A DNA stretch of 44,989 nt, taken from CAZMUQ01 sp964569845 (GTDB lineage Archaea; Thermoproteota; Bathyarchaeia; Hecatellales; Hecatellaceae). A program made the position numbers and the translations under genes. Positions 7,575 through 18,057 of this stretch are shown here, piece by piece. The notes beneath the pieces were generated by a model. That model ran no database searches and had not been told where the DNA came from. It worked only from the letters and a program-made list of their open reading frames with translations. The stretch covers positions 1 to 44,989 of the forward strand of contig CAZMUQ010000008.1 in NCBI GenBank assembly GCA_964569845.1. Direction: 5' to 3'. How positions within the stretch are numbered: position 1 is the stretch's first letter; each line of letters opens with the position of its first letter.

Positions 7575-7723
7575 CCTTTAGGCAGGGTTTTAGGAAAAAC
7601 CATGTTTAAACCTTAGTACTAAATTTTTAACATCTTTTTACCTAAAAAATAAGAAGATACTTTTAGAGTTAAAAAACTTACCATAAAATTTAGTCAGCTA
7701 GTCTTAATAACAATTTTTTAGAA

Positions 7724-7732
7724 AAAATATAT
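7724..7732 (+). promoter_or_regulatory. TATA-like element for the lipoate ligase gene
   Basis: An AAATATATT stretch lies in the AT-rich divergent spacer. A start about 25 bases on would give a short leader before the ATG at 7788. Confidence 0.35.
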
Positions 7733-7778
7733 TAATACTAAGTTTACAACCATAAGTTTAGAGTTAGTAATTGTTAGG

Positions 7779-8993
7779 GTGTTTAAAATGTCTAAGATGG
7801 AATGGATACTTGCATATTTTGATGGAGATGAACTTGAAGGAGACCCAAGATATAAAGATGAATACGAAAAATATCAGGCTGTAGGATTTACTCAATACCT
7901 TTTATATCTTTACAGTAAGTATAAGCCTTTGGGGGTTGTTTATCTTAGTGGGCAGGATAGAAGAAATAAACCACTCTACCAGATAACTCTTGGACACTTC
8001 CAAGATATAGATACAGAAATAGATTATGAGGCTTGTAAAAGGAAGGGAGTAATTGTTTTTCGTAGAGTTGGTGTTGGTGGAGGAACAATTATTGTTGGCC
8101 CATGGACTATGGGTCACATATTTCTTTGTGACTGGTCTAGAGAGGAGAATAAGAAGCTTTTCCCAGATATGGATACTGCTTTTGGTAAAGTTGGCCAGCT
8201 TATAGTTAGAAAGTACCAATATCTTGGTGTTAAGAATGCATGGTATAAGCATATTGGAGATGTTAGAGTTGGATTAGGAAATAGGAAGATTGCTGGTTTT
8301 GGATTTACAACTGTTGCAAACTTTCTAGCAATGAATCAAATTATAGGAATAGGTAAACCTGACCTCGACTACTTTATAGATGTTCTTAGAATTCCTGAGG
8401 AAAAAATTAAGGATAAGCCGTATAAAACTATTGAAGAGTACCTTTATGCAGGAATGACAAGTGTTGAACAGGAAATAGGAAGAAAACCTAGTAATGATGA
8501 GGTTAAAGAAGCTCTTATTAGGGCTTATGATGAAGTCTTAGGTGTAAAACTTGTTGAACATGAGTTTGGTGCTGAAGATAGAAATTTCTGGTTAGATTTA
8601 TATGAAAAAATGGAAAGAGAAGTTGGAGATAAGCAGCTTTACATGATTAGTAGTTCTAGGAGATTTTCCAGTATACCTGAAGATTGTATGCTTGGTTTTG
8701 CTAGGCATAAAGCAAGAAAGCTGATAGTAGCTCATGTCCTAGTTAACAGAGAGGGAATAATTAAAGATGTAATGCTTTCAGGAGATTTCTACTGTAAACC
8801 ATTTGAATATGCTGGAAAAATCGAAGAAAACTTAAGGGGTGTAAGTGTAAATGATAAGGATACAATACTCAAAAAAGTTAAAGAAATTTGTGACCTAAAA
8901 GAGTGGGAAGCACCCTTAGTTGAGGCTGAAGATTTTGTTGAAGCAGTATTTAATGCAGGATTAGATGCATATAAAAAGCTTACAGGCAAATAA
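7779..8993 (+). CDS. lplA: Lipoate-protein ligase A-like (catalytic plus C-terminal domain)
   Basis: A 404-residue protein of the BPL/LplA/LipB family. RRVGVGGGTIIV at 95-106 matches the RRxSGGGxV loop and GNRKIAGFG (Lys170) matches the catalytic-lysine loop. The last 130 residues, with LGFARHKARKLIVAHVLVN and VMLSGDFYCKPF, resemble the LplA C-terminal adenylation domain. Several archaea split these domains between two genes, so one chain is worth noting. Lipoate attached to H protein or 2-oxoacid dehydrogenases is the expected product; a different acyl group is possible because the substrate loop is not canonical. The given start is GTG, but ATG 7788 sits six bases behind a GGTG site and is the better start. 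Confidence 0.72.
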   Translation: MFKMSKMEWILAYFDGDELEGDPRYKDEYEKYQAVGFTQYLLYLYSKYKPLGVVYLSGQDRRNKPLYQITLGHFQDIDTEIDYEACKRKGVIVFRRVGVGGGTIIVGPWTMGHIFLCDWSREENKKLFPDMDTAFGKVGQLIVRKYQYLGVKNAWYKHIGDVRVGLGNRKIAGFGFTTVANFLAMNQIIGIGKPDLDYFIDVLRIPEEKIKDKPYKTIEEYLYAGMTSVEQEIGRKPSNDEVKEALIRAYDEVLGVKLVEHEFGAEDRNFWLDLYEKMEREVGDKQLYMISSSRRFSSIPEDCMLGFARHKARKLIVAHVLVNREGIIKDVMLSGDFYCKPFEYAGKIEENLRGVSVNDKDTILKKVKEICDLKEWEAPLVEAEDFVEAVFNAGLDAYKKLTGK

Positions 8994-9103
8994 CAACCAC
9001 AAAACTAATTTTTAACTTCTTTATCTTTTTTTTAGGTTAACTTTCAACAACAAAAAGAAGGATAGAGGTTAAAATTTTACTATAAAACTTACATTAATTA
9101 AAG

Positions 9104-10030
9104 GTGAGTAAATTGGAGGTTAAGAAGATTTCTAAGGATATTTATCTTCTAGATCCTACACCACCCATCGAGGGGTTTAAAGGTTTTCTTGCATCCTATA
9201 TTTTTCTAGGTGAAAAAGTTTTACTATTTGAGGTTGGACCAACATGCGCGGTTGAAGGGGTTTTAGAGGGATTAAGGGAAGTTGGTATTTTACCTAAAGA
9301 TATTTCATATGTTGCTGTAAGCCATATTCATGCTGACCATGCTGGAGGTGCAGGTACTCTTCTAAAATCCTTGCCAAATGCAAAGTTTATTGTTCATGAA
9401 AAAGGTGCACCCCATATGGTAAACCCCCAAAAACTTTGGGAAAGCACTAAAAAAGCTTTAGGCAGCCTTGCTGAGGTTTATGGTGTAATTGAACCTGTAC
9501 CTGCAGAAAAAATAGTGGTTGGTACTGAAGGTTTAACACTAAACCTTGGAGAAGAATTTAAGGTTAAAGTTTTAGAAACGCCAGGTCATGCACCTCACCA
9601 CCTAAGCCTGTACAGGGAGGATACTGGGGAAGTTTTTCTTGGTGAAGCTGGAGGAGTTTACATCCAATATTTAGGAGCTCTTAGACCTTCAACTCCTCCA
9701 CCAGGATTTAATTTTACCCAAAGTTTAGCTTCACTAGAAAAGATTAGAAAACTAAACCCTAAAAGATTATATTATACCCACTTCGGCTTTACTGAGGATA
9801 CTGAAAAACTTAAACTTTACGGTGAAAAACTTAGGCTGTGGTTAAACATAGTTTTAAAAGGTTATAGAGAAGGAAAGACAAGCGTAAACATTTTTAATGA
9901 AATTTTAGCTGTAGATGAAGACGCTAAAAGGCTTGCAGAAAATGAAAGAGAAAAATTTTTTATGATAAATAGTGTTGAAGGGATGATTTTTTACCTTAAA
10001 AAATATGGTTATCCTGGTGGGGAAACCTGA
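9104..10030 (+). CDS. Metallo-beta-lactamase-fold hydrolase
   Basis: About 308 residues with the MBL metal motif HIHADHAGG (His74, His76, Asp78, His79), a later TPGHAPHHLSLY histidine and a C-terminal YYTHFG histidine, so two metal sites appear complete. The order is that of glyoxalase II-like or alkyl-hydrolase MBL enzymes; the substrate is not apparent. Translation may start at GTG 9104, but TTG 9113 (MEVKK) is preceded by AGGTGA at a good distance and is preferred. It follows the lipoate ligase on the same strand across a 110-base gap that shows only AT-rich sequence. Confidence 0.75.
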   Translation: MSKLEVKKISKDIYLLDPTPPIEGFKGFLASYIFLGEKVLLFEVGPTCAVEGVLEGLREVGILPKDISYVAVSHIHADHAGGAGTLLKSLPNAKFIVHEKGAPHMVNPQKLWESTKKALGSLAEVYGVIEPVPAEKIVVGTEGLTLNLGEEFKVKVLETPGHAPHHLSLYREDTGEVFLGEAGGVYIQYLGALRPSTPPPGFNFTQSLASLEKIRKLNPKRLYYTHFGFTEDTEKLKLYGEKLRLWLNIVLKGYREGKTSVNIFNEILAVDEDAKRLAENEREKFFMINSVEGMIFYLKKYGYPGGET

Positions 10031-10062
10031 TTTAATTATAAGAAACTTTAAACACCATTTAT

Positions 10063-12192
10063 TTACTCCTCATAATATTTGTCCCATTCAGGTTCTCCCA
10101 TACTTTTTAAGCTTAGCTTGTAGCTAACTCTAAACGGCTCTTTAGAGTTAAGCTTAACCTTATGAAGAATAGTTAACGAGGTTCCTTGATATTCAATATG
10201 AGGTTTTCCTCCAATTGTCAGCACCATTTCAACATCATAAATCCAAATTAGTGAAGGTTTATTCCATGAAAGGAAAAAGCTAAGTTTTGTTTGTTCATTG
10301 TATGCTTTAATCATCCAAACATTCTCATGAACTATATCACCTTTAAGTGGGAAATTAAGAACATTATTATCTTTAGTGAAAAGTTTAATCTGTTGTTTTG
10401 AGGGGTGACCTACAAGCGTAAAGGGAAATTCTGATGCAAAAATAAATTCAGACTCTTCTAAACTTAAATTTGTAAGTTCATAATCTACTTTTACATTAGG
10501 TTTTTTTGATAGCTGGATACTTTTTGTTATATAGGTTGGGTGTAATTTATCACTGTATGTTAAGGAAACTTTAATCGTATTTTTATTTTTAAGGGGAATA
10601 TGATAGTTGTAGCATCCATTGTAGGAGTTGTTTAAAGGAGTATAATCATTAGATTTGTAAGCATTAAAATCTATATCAGAGTTTAGCAGGTAATCTCTGA
10701 AAGCAGACCTTCTACTACAATTATCGGTGTAAACCCTATAACCGAGTTTTTCAACATCATAGTGGCATGGTTCTCTTCTTCTACTCACAACATCAAGCAG
10801 ATTAATTTTAGATGGTTTATGATCTAATTCAAAAATCGAGCCTCCATCAGATGGTTTAATATATACGTTAAGATACCTATTTTCAAGAATAATCTCAGGT
10901 TTCCAATCACCATCAAAATCTAATATATTTAAGCTTAAATCTTTATCAGAAACTTTAACGTATCTTTCAGCTAAACTTTCAGCAGTAAGCAAATGTCTAT
11001 AAATATTATGGCGTAAGAAGGCCATGTAAATTCCACCAAAAAGTCCATACCAGTAAACATCATTACATTGCCCCTTGTAAAGCCCAATCCAAGCATTTTT
11101 AAGCTCATCTTTTGGCATACCATTTTTTTTAGCCTGTAAAATTTTACTTCTCACATAGAGCATCTTCTTATGCATATTATTACTTTCAGGATATTTTGCA
11201 AGATAGTTACGCCAAAAACCACCTCTAAGAAACCTTAAAACTCTTTTTGATATTTCTTCATCAAGGGTTTTACACCAATCTTCTAAAAGATTAAATTCAA
11301 TTCTTGTTTTTGTTGGTAAAGCCCAAATACTCATTCTTGTATAGCTTTCCGTTGGAAGATAAATTAAACCTGAAACCCCAAAATTTTTTAAATATTCGGA
11401 TGGAGTTAAAAGACTAATCCACTTCTTATCCTCCAAAAGAAAAAACCATCTATCAAGCCATCCTTCTAGATAACACACATCATAAGTCGCCTTTTCACCA
11501 AAAAACCATTCACCAAATTTTTCGGCATCACTTAAAATACAGACACATCTAACAATTCCAGGCGCATAAACTTTTGAAAGATGCTTTAAAGTTTCCTCAG
11601 GAGGACTCCAAGGAATTAGATGTTCGATTTTTTCATTAGAAAAGAAAACAGCTAAACTATAGTTTTCCTCTTCAGTAACATAAACATTCCATGCTTCTTC
11701 TTCAGTTAGTCCTGCAGATAATGCATGACGGTCATCAACAATAACATATTTTATACCAACTTTACCAAGTATTTTTGGTAAATGGGGTTCCCAAACCCTT
11801 TCAGGAAGCCAGAATCCTTGACTTTTAACACCGAAAATCTCCCAAACTTTTTCTTTATGCATTTTTATTTGCTCAATTTTATCTTCGTCAGGAATTGCAG
11901 GTAAAATTGGTTCATAGTATGCTCCAGTTAAAATTTCAACTCTACCTTCATCTATAAGTTTTTTAACAACCTCAAAATATTCAGGATGTTTAGATTTAAA
12001 CCAATCAAGCAAATAACCTGAATAGTGAAGACTAACTTTAACTTTTTCATGATTTAAAACCATTTTGATTAAGGGTAGGTAACTTTTTTTATAGGCATTT
12101 TCAAGGGCTTTTTCAATTTGCCCTACTGGTTGATGGAAATGTAAAACTATCGGTACGCAAACAAGTCCTTCCCCATTATAAGTATTAGACAT
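10063..12192 (-). CDS. GH57 4-alpha-glucanotransferase-like enzyme
   Basis: A 709-residue protein resembling Thermococcus-type 4-alpha-glucanotransferase. The GH57 catalytic domain starts with VLHFHQPVGQ; the nucleophile is Glu131 in FWLPERVWEP and the acid/base Asp222 in LSDAEKFGEW. The C-terminal half (about 420-700) is a beta-rich accessory domain of the type that follows the catalytic domain in this subfamily. Such enzymes move maltooligosaccharide blocks between glucan chains. With the GH57 and GT4 genes 3 kb away it gives the cell a glycogen-type building and trimming set. The enzyme could also be an alpha-amylase; motif and length favour the transferase. Confidence 0.75.
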   Translation of the reverse strand: MSNTYNGEGLVCVPIVLHFHQPVGQIEKALENAYKKSYLPLIKMVLNHEKVKVSLHYSGYLLDWFKSKHPEYFEVVKKLIDEGRVEILTGAYYEPILPAIPDEDKIEQIKMHKEKVWEIFGVKSQGFWLPERVWEPHLPKILGKVGIKYVIVDDRHALSAGLTEEEAWNVYVTEEENYSLAVFFSNEKIEHLIPWSPPEETLKHLSKVYAPGIVRCVCILSDAEKFGEWFFGEKATYDVCYLEGWLDRWFFLLEDKKWISLLTPSEYLKNFGVSGLIYLPTESYTRMSIWALPTKTRIEFNLLEDWCKTLDEEISKRVLRFLRGGFWRNYLAKYPESNNMHKKMLYVRSKILQAKKNGMPKDELKNAWIGLYKGQCNDVYWYGLFGGIYMAFLRHNIYRHLLTAESLAERYVKVSDKDLSLNILDFDGDWKPEIILENRYLNVYIKPSDGGSIFELDHKPSKINLLDVVSRRREPCHYDVEKLGYRVYTDNCSRRSAFRDYLLNSDIDFNAYKSNDYTPLNNSYNGCYNYHIPLKNKNTIKVSLTYSDKLHPTYITKSIQLSKKPNVKVDYELTNLSLEESEFIFASEFPFTLVGHPSKQQIKLFTKDNNVLNFPLKGDIVHENVWMIKAYNEQTKLSFFLSWNKPSLIWIYDVEMVLTIGGKPHIEYQGTSLTILHKVKLNSKEPFRVSYKLSLKSMGEPEWDKYYEE

Positions 12193-12225
12193 TTTTTCTC
12201 CTCAAAGTTGAAGTTTACCTTAAAT

Positions 12226-12930
12226 TTAAATTAATTTTTTAACACCAATCATACCATTAGCATACTTTGGCCTTAAATATGCTAATGGTGAAAAAAGGTA
12301 AGCTAAAGGTATAAAAATCCACCTAATCCATGGAGGAAAATATGAGCCCAAACCTTTTTCTCCAAAGATACCTTTAAATGTATGACCAGCAACCTTAAAA
12401 CCAAGGCTAACAAGTTCTTCACAACTATAACCTGAAAGATGCATCTGGTAAGGGTTACCATGACATTCATCTTGACACTGAAAACCTACGGGAGTAGCAA
12501 CAATAACCTGTTTTTTTGCAATTTTTTCAGAAACTTTTAAAAGTTTAATACCATCCTTCTTTGTTAAATGTTCTATTACCTCCAAGCAAAGAACAACATC
12601 AAAACTTTTCTCTTTAAAGGGTAAATACCTTACATCACAACATACACAATCATCATGAATTCCTCGTGATTTACAATGTTTTAAATATTCAAGAAAAATA
12701 TCAACACCAACATTGTATGACCTATAAAGTTTTCTCTTATTCCTTAAGATAAACATGGGAATACCCATACCACATGCAACATCCAATGCATGTTCAACAC
12801 CTTTACATACAAATCTGTTAATTATTCCAAGGTAGGATAAAGGGAATTTAGGCTGAATAAAAACATCAACAAGGCGGCCTATTAAATACTTTAAGCTTAA
12901 ACGCTTCCACACTAAGTTTCCTACAGCCAT
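12226..12930 (-). CDS. Class I SAM-dependent methyltransferase
   Basis: A 234-residue protein with the Rossmann methyltransferase order: ALDVACGMGIPMF (motif I), VGVDIF (acidic end of strand 2), VCCDVRYLPFKEKSFDVVLCLEVIEHL (motifs II-III). It belongs to the broad Methyltransf_11 group. Residues 205-222 (WIFIPLAYLFSPLAYL) are hydrophobic, so the C-terminus may touch the membrane, which would suit a lipid or sugar-carrier substrate. The substrate is not identifiable. It lies 22 bases after the next minus-strand gene and 33 bases before the GH57 gene, so these genes may be one operon. Confidence 0.7.
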   Translation of the reverse strand: MAVGNLVWKRLSLKYLIGRLVDVFIQPKFPLSYLGIINRFVCKGVEHALDVACGMGIPMFILRNKRKLYRSYNVGVDIFLEYLKHCKSRGIHDDCVCCDVRYLPFKEKSFDVVLCLEVIEHLTKKDGIKLLKVSEKIAKKQVIVATPVGFQCQDECHGNPYQMHLSGYSCEELVSLGFKVAGHTFKGIFGEKGLGSYFPPWIRWIFIPLAYLFSPLAYLRPKYANGMIGVKKLI

Positions 12931-12952
12931 ACGTCAATATAGGACTATACCA

Positions 12953-13969
<1,017 letters not shown>

Positions 13970-14062
13970 AACTCAAAAAATTTTTACGTTTAAACATAAT
14001 TAAGGTAAAGTATTTTAGCTTTGTTACAATCAGTTTTTTAGAAGGTATAGGGTAGAATACGG

Positions 14063-14425
14063 ATGTCAGATTTTGAGCTTGAAGCTCTTAAGCTTAAAAA
14101 GCTTAGGGAACTTCAAAAAAGAATAGCAAACCAGAAAAGCCAGCAAACTAGGGAAAACCCGTTTAAGATTGTTGAAAGTATTCTTGTTGGAAGGGGAAAA
14201 GAAGTTTTAGAAGCTGCATACAACCAATTTCCAGAAGTAGCAAAAGTGGTTGTAGAATATTTAGCAAGATTAATTAAGGAGGGAAAGCTTAGGGGAGAAT
14301 TAACTGGCGAAGAACTTTATGCTATTTTTAGAACTTTAGGGTTAAACGTTAAACTTGAAACTAAAATTGTATTTAAGGAACATGGTAAAGTTAAAAGTTT
14401 AATTGAAAAGCTTAAGGAAGATTAA
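14063..14425 (+). CDS. PDCD5-like DNA-binding protein
   Basis: A 120-residue helical protein that follows the archaeal PDCD5/TFAR19 pattern: N-terminal MSDFELEALKLKKLRELQKR, a central helix bundle, a GELTGEELYAIFRTLG segment and a basic C-terminal end with ETKIVFKEHGKVKSL. Archaeal members bind DNA and are broadly conserved, but their job is not settled. The middle of the protein is more diverged than usual. Its stop codon overlaps the stop of the convergent COG1361-type gene by three bases, so the two transcripts must read into each other or end within coding sequence. Confidence 0.65.
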   Translation: MSDFELEALKLKKLRELQKRIANQKSQQTRENPFKIVESILVGRGKEVLEAAYNQFPEVAKVVVEYLARLIKEGKLRGELTGEELYAIFRTLGLNVKLETKIVFKEHGKVKSLIEKLKED

Positions 14426-16398
14426 ATTTGTTGTCTTTTTCTCCTTCTCAAAACAAGTATAGTTATTAAAATAGCTGCAATAACAAGGAGTAGAATCCCT
14501 ATTAAGTAGTTTAAGCTTAATTCAAAACCTTTTTTAACAGACCCTGTTTCTAATGTTTTTATGTGCGCAACTTCTACTGGAATCGTGTAGGTTAAGTTAT
14601 GAGGTTTATTGTATTCATCCATGTAAAATATTAAAAGTTTTAGCGGGTAAACACCATCCTCACACTCCTCAACCAAGATGTTTAATGATGTCGGTAGAGG
14701 AGCATTAGGGTCAACTTGTCCAAGATAAGTTGAGCTCCCAGCCACAGCCTTAAAAGGATACTCTGGAATTACTGTTACATTTGTATACATTGCCGAAGAT
14801 AAACCTCTATTAAGAAGTGTAAATGAGATGGTTGAAGTTTTACCTACAGGTGCAGGAGAAGGTACTGTTGTAACATCGTAGATAGTAAAGTCTATTGTTC
14901 CATGGAGAGGTATACCTATAAGATTTCTTGTAAGTTGCCTAACACCTAAACTATCAACATATGATATATCCACTTCAATATTGTATACAATACCAACAGT
15001 AGCTTTAGGGGAAACTATAATAGTAAAGGTTGTATTTTTTTCAGCTCCAGGAAGAAGATCTCCAAGATTTACAGTTGAAGGAGAAGTTGTTGCAAAAAAG
15101 TTTGGAGTTAAGAGTTGAACAATAACCATTTGGGCATCAAAGTTGCCAAAATTTTTAATTTTTAATGTTAAGTTAAACATTTCACCAGCATAAACCTTCT
15201 CAGGCTCAATTTTATAGGTTTGGATATTTACAAAGGAGCTTGGAGTTTTAGGTTTAACATCTAATCCAACTTCTCTTGTTTCAACATTTAAACTTCCATA
15301 TTGGTCTCTGTAGGATAAGGTAAATGTGATAGTGTAAGTTCCAACAACATTTTTATCAACCATTATGTTAACCGGAAAGTTAACTGTAGAATTAGGCTTT
15401 AAAAGTTTAAAAAACCAGAAATTATCTTCTCCAACAAGAATTAAAGGTGAGGTTACATCCGCCGCACCCATAGCTGCTGAGCGTCTTGGAAGATTTAAGG
15501 AAACCTCAAGATTTTTTGCAGTACCCATCCCCCTATTTACAATGGAAACATTTAGACTATTTACAGCTCCTGCTGTAAGTTCCTTTTTATCAAGTTTTAT
15601 ATCAAGTATAGGTTCTATGCTTGGAGGTTCAACAGCCAACCCAACATACCTAGTCATATTTCTTGGAAAACCGTAACCATCATCATAAGCAACCATAATG
15701 GTGAATGATGCAGCCACCCCAGTTTGGACTGAGGGAGCATAAACCTCAAAGTTTACTTTAACCTCCTCTGAAGGCAAGATTTTAGAGAAAAACCACCGGT
15801 TATCCTCACCTACAACTATTGTAGATGAACTTGAAAAAATGTATACATTAACATTTGAGGCTGCTGCTTTACCGTCATTCCTTAGAATTAAAGTTACATT
15901 GTTATACCCGGAATGAATACTTTTAGGATTTAAAGAAATCGAAAATGAAACTTCACCGTAAAGTGGAATTGATATTTCTGTTGTTGAAGTTACACCAGTA
16001 AGGTATCTTTGGGTTGTTGATTTAACTTCCATCTCAACCTTATAGTTACCCAATTTTGCATCTTCATCAATATCTAAAATAAAAGTTAATGTTGCCGCCT
16101 GACCTGCATAAATAACGGGGTATCCTGAAATTGCTTCCTTCTCTCCTAAAGAGGAAAATGGAGTACCCTGAAGTTTAAGCTTAACAGTAACATCATACAT
16201 ATCAACAACATCAGTATTATGGATAATAATTGTAAGTGGAACATTTTTATCTCCAGGTTTAGCTTCAACATAATAATCCTCGGTTCCCCAAAACACATTA
16301 ACAACACTAAAACTTGGAGCTTCAGCTACAACAAGATTAATTTTTATTAGACTGAGAAAAAGGGTAAACAATAAAAGAAGCGTTAAAATTTTCTTCAA
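14422..16398 (-). CDS. Secreted COG1361-type (S-layer/CARDB-like) protein, membrane anchored
   Basis: A 658-residue exported protein with an N-terminal signal segment (residues 1-25, LTLLLLFTLFLSL), four or so repeated Ig-like beta modules, each with a strand such as NVTLILRNDGKAAASNV, SLNVSIVNRGMGTAKNLEV, NLTLKIKNFGNFDAQMV and TISFTLLNRGLSSAMY, and a C-terminal transmembrane helix (about 632-652) followed by RRRKRQQ. The topology is extracytoplasmic with a short cytoplasmic tail. COG1361 proteins often sit beside ABC ATPases and FtsX/MacB-like permeases. Here the ATPase gene is only three bases upstream, but no permease is adjacent. Confidence 0.75.
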   Translation of the reverse strand: MKKILTLLLLFTLFLSLIKINLVVAEAPSFSVVNVFWGTEDYYVEAKPGDKNVPLTIIIHNTDVVDMYDVTVKLKLQGTPFSSLGEKEAISGYPVIYAGQAATLTFILDIDEDAKLGNYKVEMEVKSTTQRYLTGVTSTTEISIPLYGEVSFSISLNPKSIHSGYNNVTLILRNDGKAAASNVNVYIFSSSSTIVVGEDNRWFFSKILPSEEVKVNFEVYAPSVQTGVAASFTIMVAYDDGYGFPRNMTRYVGLAVEPPSIEPILDIKLDKKELTAGAVNSLNVSIVNRGMGTAKNLEVSLNLPRRSAAMGAADVTSPLILVGEDNFWFFKLLKPNSTVNFPVNIMVDKNVVGTYTITFTLSYRDQYGSLNVETREVGLDVKPKTPSSFVNIQTYKIEPEKVYAGEMFNLTLKIKNFGNFDAQMVIVQLLTPNFFATTSPSTVNLGDLLPGAEKNTTFTIIVSPKATVGIVYNIEVDISYVDSLGVRQLTRNLIGIPLHGTIDFTIYDVTTVPSPAPVGKTSTISFTLLNRGLSSAMYTNVTVIPEYPFKAVAGSSTYLGQVDPNAPLPTSLNILVEECEDGVYPLKLLIFYMDEYNKPHNLTYTIPVEVAHIKTLETGSVKKGFELSLNYLIGILLLVIAAILITILVLRRRKRQQI

Positions 16399-16401
16399 AT
16401 T

Positions 16402-17109
16402 TTAACCCTCAACTTTTAAAATTTTCTCCTCCATAATCATACCATCCCTTAAATATATAATTCTATCCGCCATTTGAGCTAGCTCCAAATTATGAGTAAC
16501 AACAACTACAGCAGTATTATGCTCATGAGCAAGCTTTTTTAGAAGATTAAAGATTTCATAACTAGTTTTAGAATCAACATTTCCGGTTGGTTCATCAGCA
16601 AGAATAATTGCCGGATTATTCATTAATGCTCTTGCAATAGCAACTCTCTGCTGTTCACCTCCACTCAAAGTTAGAGGTTTACGGTAAAGTTTATCTTCTA
16701 AACCCATAAGCTTTAAAAGCTCCTTTGCACGTTGTAAACGTTTCTCAGAAGGAATACCTCTTACAATAGCTGGAAGTTCAACATTTCTTAAAACAGTTGT
16801 TCTATTAATTAAGTTGTAAGCTTGAAAAACAAACCCTATTCTTTCATTTCTAAGTTTTGCAAGCTGAGAGTCGTTCATTTTTGAGGTATCAACACCATCA
16901 ATCAAAACCTTTCCACTTGTAGGTCTATCAAGAGTTCCAAGGAGATTTAGTAAAGTTGACTTACCACTACCAGAGGGACCTACAACACAAATAAATTCTC
17001 CGTAACGAATTTTCATGTTAACATCTTTTAATGCAACAACATGAACAGAATCGAATCTGTAAATTTTTGTTAAATTTATTGTTTCAGCTGCAAATTTTTC
17101 TTCCACCAA
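16402..17109 (-). CDS. ABC transporter ATP-binding protein (LolD/MacB type)
   Basis: A 235-residue ABC ATPase with Walker A GPSGSGKST, Q-loop VFQAYNLI, signature LSGGEQQRVAIARAL, Walker B IILADEPTG and the H-loop VVVTHNL. The sequence following the Walker B, GNVDSKTSYEIFNLL, is that of the LolD/MacB/FtsE group, which powers mechanotransmission to periplasmic or extracytoplasmic partners, not classical substrate import. It overlaps no gene but lies three bases before the secreted COG1361-type gene and 24 bases after an unknown gene, making a three-gene unit. A likely permease partner is the MacB/FtsX protein at 31678-32928. Confidence 0.88.
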   Translation of the reverse strand: MVEEKFAAETINLTKIYRFDSVHVVALKDVNMKIRYGEFICVVGPSGSGKSTLLNLLGTLDRPTSGKVLIDGVDTSKMNDSQLAKLRNERIGFVFQAYNLINRTTVLRNVELPAIVRGIPSEKRLQRAKELLKLMGLEDKLYRKPLTLSGGEQQRVAIARALMNNPAIILADEPTGNVDSKTSYEIFNLLKKLAHEHNTAVVVVTHNLELAQMADRIIYLRDGMIMEEKILKVEG

Positions 17110-17133
17110 CTTAATTTTTCATCTCCAATGTAC

Positions 17134-17949
17134 CTAACCTGTAAAAATAATCTCATCCTTCTTAACAATCTCCTCAAGCTTTCTAGCTTCAGATTTAAGC
17201 CATTTATCATATGCATCATCAGGATCCATACTTGAAAGAACATAATTTTTAATGTAAGAAATATGCTGTTTAATAAGCTTCTCGAAGATATAGTCCGGGT
17301 TTACCTTACCTTCTAACTCCTCCTTAAGCTTATTTCTTAAAACTTCAAGTGGAGTATAATGGTAGGGAGTATCAACATACCTTAACTCAACATTAAACCC
17401 TTCTCTACATGCAAGGCTTTCAATATTTTTTGCTGCCAAACCTCCAAGACAGACATTTACATCATAATTTTTTGCAATATCAGTAATATATTCAGCCTCC
17501 TCCTCTAAAGCTTTAAAGCTAAACTTTAATTCCTCAATTAAAATTTTTTTCCATTCTTTAACATCTACTTTTCCAGTTATCATAGACCTAAGGGTTAAAA
17601 GAGTTATCTTAACAGCCATATCATTAGAAAATTTTTCGTATGCTGAATCCCTATAACAGTAAATATCCATGTTAGGATTATTCTGCTTAGCTTGAGAAAG
17701 GGACTTAAGAATAGGTTCAGCATAATATTCCCAAGAACCTGTTGGTTCAGGAATTAAACCTTGCTTTTTAACTTCTGATAAAACATAACTGTAGGGTAAA
17801 CCCTCACTAAGGCTTTTAACAGCCTCTGTGAGAAGCCTTGGAAATTCCAGAAAAAGGGCTTTGTAACGTATATTCTTGATCCAGCTACCAACCTTAGCAC
17901 AAGATTTTCTAAGCTTTGGGAAACCTATGATAAGGAGCTTCTTAGGCAA
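17134..17949 (-). CDS. Uncharacterised protein of 271 residues
   Basis: I do not recognise this family with confidence. The protein is soluble, starts with a hydrophobic strand (PKKLLIIGF), has a second strand ending in FLEFPR at about 34-39, a third with MDIYCYRDSAYEKF near 94-107, a helix EEEAEYITDIAKN around 155-167 and a glycine-rich VNVCLGGLAAKNI near 170-183. That order recalls TraB/ChaN-like folds, but the usual histidine is missing; this is only a hint. It is the first gene of a probable operon with the ABC ATPase and the secreted protein, so it may work in that envelope system. ATG start at 17949. Confidence 0.5.
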   Translation of the reverse strand: MPKKLLIIGFPKLRKSCAKVGSWIKNIRYKALFLEFPRLLTEAVKSLSEGLPYSYVLSEVKKQGLIPEPTGSWEYYAEPILKSLSQAKQNNPNMDIYCYRDSAYEKFSNDMAVKITLLTLRSMITGKVDVKEWKKILIEELKFSFKALEEEAEYITDIAKNYDVNVCLGGLAAKNIESLACREGFNVELRYVDTPYHYTPLEVLRNKLKEELEGKVNPDYIFEKLIKQHISYIKNYVLSSMDPDDAYDKWLKSEARKLEEIVKKDEIIFTG

Positions 17950-18057
17950 CTTAATCTTACCTCTAAAAGATAAATTCCCACCTAGATAAAAATTTTACAG
18001 GTTTAAAAACATAATAGTAATCTAAGTTGGAGGATATAGTAAATTTGTAGATTAAAG

